Shown piece after piece: positions 8,200-14,422 of a DNA stretch of 41,473 nt. The stretch's first letter is position 1, and each line of letters opens with the position of its first letter. The translations under genes were made by a program, and so were the position numbers. The notes beneath the pieces are model-generated. The model saw nothing but the letters and a program-made list of their open reading frames with translations. It had not been told where the DNA came from and did no database searches. The stretch comes from JAYODW01 sp038116745 (lineage in GTDB: Bacteria; Pseudomonadota; Gammaproteobacteria; Ga0077536): positions 1 through 41,473 of the forward strand of contig JAYODW010000039.1 of assembly GCA_038116745.1 (NCBI GenBank), given 5' to 3'.

Positions 8200-9444
8200 A
8201 TGGCTGTTGACTTCACTCTGAATCCTGCGCAGCGCGAACTGCAGGCGAGTGCCCGCACGTTCGCCAGACAGGAGCTGGTACAGGTAGCCGCGCTGTGCGC
8301 CGGTCTGCCCGATAGCGAAAGCCGTTTCCAGGCCACCCGGCCGGTGTACGAAAAGATGGTCCGGGCGGGCTTCCTGCGGCGCATGATCCCGCAGCCTTAC
8401 GGCGGGGATGGAACCGGACTGGTCGACATGGCGGTGGTGACTGAAGAGTTCTACGCGGTGGAGACCAACGTTACGCTCACGCTCCTCGCCACCCTGCTCG
8501 GCCTGATGCCGGTCATGCTTGCCGGCAGCTCGGAACAGCAGCAGCGCCTGCTGGCCCCTTTCCTCGACTGTACGGGCACGCCGCTTGCCGCGCTCTGCAA
8601 CAGCGAACCGGGAGGCAGCGCGAACTATGGCGCGCCTGCGCCCGCCGCCGGGACCCGCACCCGCGCCGAGCGCGATGGAGACGAATGGGTCATCCACGGT
8701 GCCAAGCGCTGGGTATCTTCGGCCACCGGCTGGGACCGCACCGGCGCCGAACTCCTGTGCGTGGTCTGCCGCACCGACGCGACTGCAGATCCGGCAGAGG
8801 GGCTGTCGATAATTGCCGTGACCCGCCCCTACAGCGGACTTGTGGCAGAGAAGTTCATCGACAGTCTCGGGCATCGCGCACACCTGATGCCCCAGTTCCG
8901 CCTGGACGGTACACGCGCTGCTGCGGACAACGTCCTGGGGGCGGTCGGCGGCGGGCTCGCCACCGTAGACCTCAGCTTCACCAGCACCGCAGCGCTGGTC
9001 GGCGTTCTGGCGACGGCGATCCTGCGCGCCGCTTTCAGCTTCACCCTCTATTTCGCGCGGCGTGAAGCACGCGGCGGCCCGTATCCGATCATCGAACACC
9101 AGGCCGTGGGCTATGCGCTCGCCGACGCCAAAAGCGCGCTGGAGGCCTGCCGCTCTCTGAGCTACCGCTCCTGCTTCGCGATGGACAGCATGAGCGAAGA
9201 CGCCGTTGAACTCGCGCTGCATTCAAAGGTCTTCTGCACTGAAACGGCGGTCCGCGTCATCACCGAACTGATGCGCGTGGTCGGCATCGAAAGCTACGAC
9301 CTGGCCAACCCTCTCGCCGGGTATCTGCAGGATGCGCTGGTCATGCCGCTTTTCGATGGCGGCAACATGGGCGTACGTCGGCGCCAGCTGCATACGCTGC
9401 TGCGCGATCCGGCCTACGACGGGGAGCGCGGCACGCTATCCTGA
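8200..9444 (+). CDS. Acyl-CoA dehydrogenase family protein (divergent)
   Basis: A 414-residue acyl-CoA dehydrogenase-fold protein. The fold is supported by NSEPGGSANYGAP (flavin/substrate loop), HGAKRWVSSATGWD, the helical C-terminal half and FDGGNMGVRRRQL at the end, where Asp (D386) stands in place of the classical catalytic Glu. The loop residues and the segment after KRW differ from standard fatty acyl-CoA dehydrogenases, so it may use an unusual CoA ester or even a related flavin chemistry. The start is well supported by ACGAGGAG upstream. It is transcribed divergently from the gamma-CA gene across a 115-base spacer. Family membership is clear; activity on a CoA ester is inferred. Confidence 0.9.
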   Translation: MAVDFTLNPAQRELQASARTFARQELVQVAALCAGLPDSESRFQATRPVYEKMVRAGFLRRMIPQPYGGDGTGLVDMAVVTEEFYAVETNVTLTLLATLLGLMPVMLAGSSEQQQRLLAPFLDCTGTPLAALCNSEPGGSANYGAPAPAAGTRTRAERDGDEWVIHGAKRWVSSATGWDRTGAELLCVVCRTDATADPAEGLSIIAVTRPYSGLVAEKFIDSLGHRAHLMPQFRLDGTRAAADNVLGAVGGGLATVDLSFTSTAALVGVLATAILRAAFSFTLYFARREARGGPYPIIEHQAVGYALADAKSALEACRSLSYRSCFAMDSMSEDAVELALHSKVFCTETAVRVITELMRVVGIESYDLANPLAGYLQDALVMPLFDGGNMGVRRRQLHTLLRDPAYDGERGTLS

Positions 9445-9480
9445 GGCACCGTCACGCGGCGATGCGAACGGGCGCGCAGC

Positions 9481-9489
9481 TGCTAGCAT
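9481..9489 (+). promoter_or_regulatory. Extended -10 element placing the start at the ATG (possible leaderless mRNA)
   Basis: TG-C-TAGCAT ends six bases before the ATG at 9496. Transcription normally begins about seven bases after the hexamer, which is the A of this ATG. No ribosome-binding site is present, so the Ogt-AlkA mRNA may be leaderless. Confidence 0.4.
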
Positions 9490-9495
9490 GCGCCG

Positions 9496-10662
9496 ATGAG
9501 CAAAACCGGTTACCACGTATTCAACACCGCACTCGGTCCCTGCGGGATTGCCTGGCAGGGCGACCTGTTGGTCGGCACCGAGCTCCCCGGCATGACCCCT
9601 GCCGCAACCGGTCGCCGACTGGCCGAGCGGTTTCCGGCTTTTGTATCCCAGGCGCCCAGGGGCGCTGCTGCCCGGGCGCGAAAAGCCCTCGTGCAGCACC
9701 TTGCCGGCAAACCCGCCGACCTCAACGCGATCGCGCTGGATCTTGACGCTCAGACCCCGTTCCGCCGCTCGCTTTACAGCGCTGCGCGGGCGATCCCGTC
9801 GGGCACCACGGTGACCTACGGCGAACTGGCGCAGCGACTCGGCAAACCCGGCGGCATGCGCGCCGTGGGCCAGGCCCTCGGCGCCAACCCGTTTCCAATC
9901 ATCGTGCCCTGCCACCGCGTGCTCGCGGCGGGCAGCAAGGCCGGTGGCTTTTCAGCGGATGGCGGCGTCACCACGAAGCGCTATCTGCTGAGGATCGAGG
10001 GCATGCCCGGGCAGATGCCTGCAGGATTCGACTACGACCCCTGGACTGCCGCCGACTATCTGCGCAAAGCAGACCCGGAACTGGGCCGGGTGATCGCCAC
10101 CATCGGCCCGCCGCGGATTGAGCTGCGCGATACCTCAAGCGTGTTTGCCGCCCTGTCCCGAGCGATCGTCTACCAGCAGCTCAGCGGTCGGGCCGCAGGC
10201 ACCATCTTTGCGCGCCTGTGTGCGCTGCTCCCGCGAGGCGAGCGAGACCTGAACGCTGAACACATCGAAACACTGGATGTGCCGACTTTGCGCGGCGCCG
10301 GTCTGTCGCATAACAAGATCCTGGCCCTGAAAGATCTCGCGGCACACGTCCTCAGCGGAGAGGTGCCGGAGCTGCGCGCACTCAGCGCCCTCCCTGACGA
10401 AGAGGTCATCGCGCGACTGACCCGCGTGCGCGGTATTGGACGCTGGACGGTCGAGATGCTGCTCATGTTCCGGCTCGGCCGCGCGGACGTGATGGCGGTG
10501 GACGACCTCGGCCTGCGGCAGGGTCATGCGCGCATCCTCGGCAACAGCGGGGAAAGTACGCGCAGCGCGCTTGTCGCCTATGCCGAACGCTGGCGGCCCT
10601 ACCGCAGCGTCGCTGCCTGGTACCTGTGGCGCGCCGTCGAGCTGGCGCGCGAAACGGCCTGA
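9496..10662 (+). CDS. Fused O6-methylguanine-DNA methyltransferase / 3-methyladenine-DNA glycosylase II (Ogt-AlkA)
   Basis: Two DNA-alkylation repair enzymes in one 388-residue chain. Residues ~1-168 are an Ogt/MGMT unit with TTVTYGELAQRLG, RAVGQALGANPFP and the methyl-acceptor motif IVPCHRV (C139), ending KRYLLRIEG. Residues ~178-388 are an AlkA-type HhH-GPD glycosylase: AIVYQQLSGRAA, LRGAGLSHNKI, helix-hairpin-helix VRGIGRWTVEMLLMF and the catalytic Asp of AVDDLGLRQG (D337, matching E. coli AlkA D238). Both active sites look intact, so a single protein would reverse O6-alkylguanine and excise N3-alkylpurines. There is no Ada N-terminal zinc domain, so Ada-type self-regulation is not encoded here. 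It converges on the AlaX gene with seven bases between stops. The domain calls are firm; coordinated function is inference. Confidence 0.94.
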   Translation: MSKTGYHVFNTALGPCGIAWQGDLLVGTELPGMTPAATGRRLAERFPAFVSQAPRGAAARARKALVQHLAGKPADLNAIALDLDAQTPFRRSLYSAARAIPSGTTVTYGELAQRLGKPGGMRAVGQALGANPFPIIVPCHRVLAAGSKAGGFSADGGVTTKRYLLRIEGMPGQMPAGFDYDPWTAADYLRKADPELGRVIATIGPPRIELRDTSSVFAALSRAIVYQQLSGRAAGTIFARLCALLPRGERDLNAEHIETLDVPTLRGAGLSHNKILALKDLAAHVLSGEVPELRALSALPDEEVIARLTRVRGIGRWTVEMLLMFRLGRADVMAVDDLGLRQGHARILGNSGESTRSALVAYAERWRPYRSVAAWYLWRAVELARETA

Positions 10663-10669
10663 CTTCGCC

Positions 10670-11368
10670 TCAATCGAGGTGAATGTTGATACGGCGGTTC
10701 TGCCGTCCTTTTTTCTCGACTTTCCCGAGCCGCACCACACCGATCTCACCGGTGCGCGCGACATGGGTGCCGCCACAGGGCTGCAGATCAACCGCGCTCA
10801 CCTCAATCAGTCGCACGCGGCCCTGACCCATCGGCGGCCTGACGGACATGGTGCGCACCAGATCCATGTTGGCGCGCATTTCCTCGTCGCTGATCCAGCG
10901 GCTGCCGACAGGATGGTCTTCCTGCACCAGGCGGTTCAGCGCTTCCTCCAGCGCCTCCTTGTCGACAGGTTCAGCCATGTCGAAATCGAGGCGCCCTTTC
11001 TCCTGGCTGATCGACCCACCGGTCACGTCATGCGGCACGAGCGCGCAGAGCAGATGCAGGCAGGTATGGGTGCGCATATGGCGGTAGCGGTAGTCCCAGT
11101 CGATACAGGCCTCGACCTGGGTGCCGGCGGCGGGGATCACGCTGCCCGGCGCGGGAAGGTGCAGCAGGTGGCCATGCTCATCTGTCTGGGTGTCGACAAT
11201 CGCGACCTCCCCTGAGGCGGTCCGCAATACCCCCCGATCCCCCGGCTGACCACCGCCTTCCGGATAGAACACCGTGCGATCGAGCACGATGCCCTCCGCA
11301 CCGCTCGCCGTCACCTGCGCGGTGCAGCTGCGCTGATAGGCGTCGATGCGAAAAAGCTGATCGGTCAC
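10670..11368 (-). CDS. Alanyl-tRNA editing protein, AlaX type
   Basis: A free-standing relative of the alanyl-tRNA synthetase editing domain, expected to hydrolyse Ser- or Gly-mischarged tRNA(Ala) in the cytosol. The 232 residues hold the zinc motif HTCLH (H101, H105) and the second metal site CGGTH (~C197-H201), preceded by FYPEGGGQPGD typical of AlaX/AlaRS. The start is a GTG whose bases overlap the amidase stop (GTGA), so translation is coupled to the upstream amidase. The length is close to AlaX proteins that lack the C-terminal extension. It ends seven bases from the convergent Ogt-AlkA stop. The family assignment is strong; which misacylated tRNA is preferred cannot be told. Confidence 0.92.
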   Translation of the reverse strand: MTDQLFRIDAYQRSCTAQVTASGAEGIVLDRTVFYPEGGGQPGDRGVLRTASGEVAIVDTQTDEHGHLLHLPAPGSVIPAAGTQVEACIDWDYRYRHMRTHTCLHLLCALVPHDVTGGSISQEKGRLDFDMAEPVDKEALEEALNRLVQEDHPVGSRWISDEEMRANMDLVRTMSVRPPMGQGRVRLIEVSAVDLQPCGGTHVARTGEIGVVRLGKVEKKGRQNRRINIHLD

Positions 11369-12765
11369 AGCACCGGTCTCCGCGTATGCCAGTCGGTCAG
11401 CTGCTCCCAGGCCGCGCCGGCGCGAATGATGGCGGCCTCATCGCCATGCCGGCCGATGAACTGCATGGCGGTCGGCAGACCGTCTGCGGTAAAGCCATTG
11501 GGAACGGTGATGGTCGGATGTCCGGAAAAGTTGGTCGGCGCGGAAAAACGCACCAGCGCCGGCACATCATGCACATCCATCACCACCTGCGGGTCGGGCT
11601 GCGGGCCGGCCGGGGTCGGCATCGCGGGACAGGCCAGCACATCGAGCCCGGCAAGCATCTCGTTCAGCAGAGCGCGGGTATCCTGTCGCTGGCGTGTGGC
11701 ACGCGCGTAATCGACCGCCGTCACCGTGGTGCCGAACTCGAGCAGCGCCCGGAATGCTGGCCCGTATCGATCTGCGTGCGTCGGATAAAGATCCTTGTGC
11801 CCGATGAGGGCGTCCACTGCGCAGACCGCCATCCAGTGATGCGCCGCATCGGCCAGCTGCGGGGCATCAAACTCGACGATGGTCGCCCCATGGCGCGCGA
11901 GGAGCTCGAGCGCATCAAACAAAGCCTCAGACATGACGGGATCGGTGTCCGCGGTTGAGTAACGCCGATCGATGCCAATCCGCAGCCCCTGTACGCCGCG
12001 CGCAGCGGCGGCGGCATAATCCTGGGCCGCGTCGGTTCTGGTCGAAGCATCACGCGGATCGCGACCTTCGAGCGCCTGCAGCATCAGAGCCGCATCACCC
12101 ACCGAGCGTGCCATCGGACCGATATGGTCCAGCGTATCTGCCAGCGGGAACACACCGTAGCGACTGACCTTGCCAAACGTGGGCTTGATCCCGACCACAC
12201 CGCAGGCTGCCGCGGGAAAACGGATCGAACCGCCGGTGTCTGTGCCGAGAGACGCGTAACACAGCGACGCTGCGGTCGCCGCGCCTGAACCACTCGAGGA
12301 AACCCCGGCCCAGTAGCCGGCTTTCCACGGATTGTCCGGCGGTTTGAATTCGGGGTGATAGCCATACAGAGCAAACTCGGTGAGGGCGAGCTTCCCCAGG
12401 CTGATGGCGCCGGCAGCCTTGAGACGCTCGACCACCGCGGCGTCAAAGCCCGGCCGGAAGTCTTTCAGAATCGGGGACGCGCAGGTTGTCAGCTCGCCCT
12501 CCGTGTTAACCAGGTCTTTCAGTGCGATCGGGATCCCGTGCAGAGGGCCGCGGTAGTGACCCGCTGCAATTTCCTCTCCGGCCCGCTGCGCGTCCGCCAG
12601 CGCGGCATCGGCGGTCACCGTCAGATAACTGCCCAGAGCACCGTCGTGTGCAGCGATGCGCAGCAGCATCGCTTCGGTCAATGCAACCGGCGACAGTTCC
12701 CCGGAGGCGATCCGCGGCGCCACCTCACCGATGGTCGCGGTCAGCAGTGCGGTTTCAATACTCAT
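11365..12765 (-). CDS. Amidase (amidase-signature family, GatA-like)
   Basis: A 466-residue serine amidase with the Ser-cisSer-Lys triad: K83 in GIPIALKDL, the cis-Ser within SSSGSG (residues 156-161) and the nucleophile S180 in GTDTGGSIRFPAA. It hydrolyses an amide to acid plus ammonia or amine. It is not convincing as the GatA subunit of the tRNA amidotransferase: no gatB or gatC is nearby, and family members with this architecture include many carbon-nitrogen catabolic amidases. GGAG lies seven bases before the ATG, with a TACCAT -10-like hexamer upstream. It is translationally coupled (GTGA) to the AlaX gene, which raises the possibility of a joint role, but the substrate remains unknown. 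Confidence 0.92.
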   Translation of the reverse strand: MSIETALLTATIGEVAPRIASGELSPVALTEAMLLRIAAHDGALGSYLTVTADAALADAQRAGEEIAAGHYRGPLHGIPIALKDLVNTEGELTTCASPILKDFRPGFDAAVVERLKAAGAISLGKLALTEFALYGYHPEFKPPDNPWKAGYWAGVSSSGSGAATAASLCYASLGTDTGGSIRFPAAACGVVGIKPTFGKVSRYGVFPLADTLDHIGPMARSVGDAALMLQALEGRDPRDASTRTDAAQDYAAAAARGVQGLRIGIDRRYSTADTDPVMSEALFDALELLARHGATIVEFDAPQLADAAHHWMAVCAVDALIGHKDLYPTHADRYGPAFRALLEFGTTVTAVDYARATRQRQDTRALLNEMLAGLDVLACPAMPTPAGPQPDPQVVMDVHDVPALVRFSAPTNFSGHPTITVPNGFTADGLPTAMQFIGRHGDEAAIIRAGAAWEQLTDWHTRRPVL

Positions 12766-12802
12766 GTCTGCGCTCCAGCCCGGATATCAGGATTACCCGG
12801 CC

Positions 12803-12808
12803 ATGGTA
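12803..12808 (-). promoter_or_regulatory. Candidate -10 element for the amidase-alaX operon
   Basis: GC-TACCAT on the minus strand lies 37 bases before the amidase ATG. The rest of the 97-base interval between the amidase and the selenoprotein gene shows no gene and no obvious terminator. Confidence 0.3.
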
Positions 12809-12862
12809 GCGCTTTGCCGTACCGGCACCGAAGCCGCACGCCGCCGCTAAGTTACTGCGGTA

Positions 12863-13084
12863 TCAGGACAAGGCCTGCAGCACCCCGTCAAGATCGCTGT
12901 CATTTGGGAATCGGTGGGTCCGCGCTTTCGAAAAAAGCACCTGCGCGGCGGCGCGGATCTCAAAGATGCCACCGCGGCCAGCGATGAGTTCTACCTTGCC
13001 GTGGCCAGCTGCCTGCAACCGATCCCTCGCCCGGAGGGCCTGCGGTTCGTAGTTTCACATGGCGCAGTATTCAATCTCGATCAT
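12863..13084 (-). CDS. SelW-like (Rdx family) selenoprotein with in-frame TGA read as selenocysteine
   Basis: A 73-codon gene that ordinary ORF calling misses because codon 10 is TGA (13057-13055). Read through, the protein begins MIEIEYCAMUNYEPQALRAR and ends HRFPNDSDLDGVLQALS. This matches the SelW/SelT/SelH thioredoxin-like fold: beta strand, CxxU redox motif (C7, U10) followed by xY.P, then GGIFEI...VLFSKART, equivalent to GFFEV...LVHSKKR in animal SelW. The ATG has CAGGAG seven bases upstream and lies 14 bases after the cinA stop, so it is co-transcribed with cinA. Downstream of the TGA, bases 13047-13017 fold into a hairpin that meets the bacterial SECIS rules. The likely role is a small cytosolic thiol/selenol oxidoreductase. 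The alternative, a nonsense mutation of a CxxC protein, is less likely because the TGA falls exactly at the Sec position. Confidence 0.88.
13017..13047 (-). promoter_or_regulatory. Putative bacterial SECIS element
   Basis: Directly downstream of the UGA, inside the coding region. Outer stem AACCG (13047-13043) pairs with CGGTT (13021-13017). Inner stem CCCTC (13038-13034) pairs with GAGGG (13028-13024). The apical loop is CGGGC (13033-13029), with G in its second position. The loop begins 21 bases after the UGA. Published bSECIS rules ask for G among the first two loop bases and a loop about 16-37 bases from the UGA, so it fits. A competing GCCC/GGGC hairpin with a 3-base loop is possible. 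Confidence 0.7.
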
Positions 13085-13098
13085 GGTTTCGCTCCTGA

Positions 13099-14343
13099 TT
13101 AAGCATCCGCTTCGGCATGCGCCGCGAGGCGCAGACGCAGCGCATTCAACAGGCTGATGACGCTGAACTGCCGCACGCGCTCACGGTCGCCCGGCAGACT
13201 CACGCGCTCAACGTGGACATCCTCACCCCAGGCGATACCGAGATAGGTCTGGGCCGCCACGCCGCGTTCCCCCAGATCATGCTGCCCCGTGGTGGCAAGG
13301 CCGATATCAGCGCCGAAGGCATCCCGCACCGCGCCAGCGAGCGTTGCGGCGGCTTCCTCGGTGCCAAGGACGTCGGCCGGCACGCCGAGCAGGCTTGCGC
13401 GCACCTCTCCCGCCGTCGGCACGATGGCGCCCGAGAAAACACGGCCATCCGGATCAAGCGCAGACAGCCGTGCCGCGGCAATCCCGCCGCTGGTCACTTC
13501 GGCGAGCGCGAAGCGCAGCCCCTGCGCGGCCAGCAGATCCAGCACCACCGACTCCATCGTTTCGTCGTCTACGCCGAACACCGTATCACCGAGCAGCGCG
13601 CGAACGTGGACCTCCTCTGCCGCAATAATCCTGAGGGCGTCTGCATCATCCTGGCCCTTGGCGGTGATGCGCACCTTCAGGCCTTCGATCCCGCTGGCAA
13701 GAAAAGCGAGCGTGGGGTTACCGATTTCATCCAGCAGCTCGATGCGGCCGGCCAGCAGCTCGGCCAGCTTCGACTCGCTGTGGCCCCAGGTACGCAATAC
13801 CCGGCTGCGGATCACGCCCTGGAAACCGGCGCGCTGCCTGAGGTCCGGCAGAATGGTCTGGTTCATCATCTGATGCATTTCGTAGGGCACACCGGGCACG
13901 GCGTAGATCACCTTCTCGCCGACCGGACAGATCAGGCCGGGTGCTGTCCCCGGCTGATCCGGGATGGGCGACGCGCCGATGGGAACATCGGCCTGCTGCA
14001 GGTTGTTCTCCGGCATGACGCGTCCGCGGGATTCGAAGATGTGGCGGATATGCGCAGCGATGGCGTCATCCCGCACCAGTCCTACGCCCATGATCTCGGC
14101 GATTGCCGCGCGCGTGATGTCGTCCTGCGTCGGTCCCAGTCCGCCGCAGCAGATCACCGCGTCGCTGCGCTCGAGCGCCTGACGCAGGGTCGCAACGATG
14201 CGCCCATGGTTGTCTCCGACCTTGGTCTGGTAGAGCGAATCAATTCCAGCCTGGGCCAGCTGTTCACCAATCCAGGAAGAGTTCGAATCGATGATCTGAC
14301 CGAGCAGCAATTCGGTGCCAATCGCCACCACTTCACATCGCAT
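13099..14343 (-). CDS. cinA: CinA family protein (nicotinamide-nucleotide amidohydrolase / molybdopterin-binding-like)
   Basis: A 414-residue two-domain CinA. The N-terminal MoaB-like domain (about 1-170) starts CEVVAIGTELLLGQIIDSNSSWIGEQLA and carries CCGGLGPTQDD and YAVPGVPYEM; the C-terminal PncC-like domain (about 255-410) carries LLAAQGLRFALAEVTSGG and a TTGQHD motif. Known members deamidate NMN and/or hydrolyse ADP-ribose in pyridine-nucleotide salvage. In the C-terminal domain, the family's usual AESCTGG is AEVTSGG here, lacking the Ser-Cys of the active-site motif, so amidohydrolase activity is doubtful. The ATG has GCAGGGGCGG a few bases upstream. It lies 79 bases after the P450 gene and 14 bases before the selenoprotein gene, on the same strand. 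Confidence 0.9.
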   Translation of the reverse strand: MRCEVVAIGTELLLGQIIDSNSSWIGEQLAQAGIDSLYQTKVGDNHGRIVATLRQALERSDAVICCGGLGPTQDDITRAAIAEIMGVGLVRDDAIAAHIRHIFESRGRVMPENNLQQADVPIGASPIPDQPGTAPGLICPVGEKVIYAVPGVPYEMHQMMNQTILPDLRQRAGFQGVIRSRVLRTWGHSESKLAELLAGRIELLDEIGNPTLAFLASGIEGLKVRITAKGQDDADALRIIAAEEVHVRALLGDTVFGVDDETMESVVLDLLAAQGLRFALAEVTSGGIAAARLSALDPDGRVFSGAIVPTAGEVRASLLGVPADVLGTEEAAATLAGAVRDAFGADIGLATTGQHDLGERGVAAQTYLGIAWGEDVHVERVSLPGDRERVRQFSVISLLNALRLRLAAHAEADA

Positions 14344-14422
14344 GCGTGGTCCGCCCCTGCAGTTCAGAAAGAGCGCGCATCTTCTCTGAGAGCTGCCGCG
14401 AAAACCAGCGCGTCTCGGCTGT

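Noticed and set aside
11365..12765. gatA assignment for the amidase
   Set aside because: No gatB/gatC context and the amidase-signature motif alone does not distinguish it from catabolic amidases.
12914..13102. A 62-residue plus-strand ORF over the selenoprotein locus
   Set aside because: It has no ribosome-binding site, overlaps the cinA end and is the antisense shadow of the SelW-like gene.
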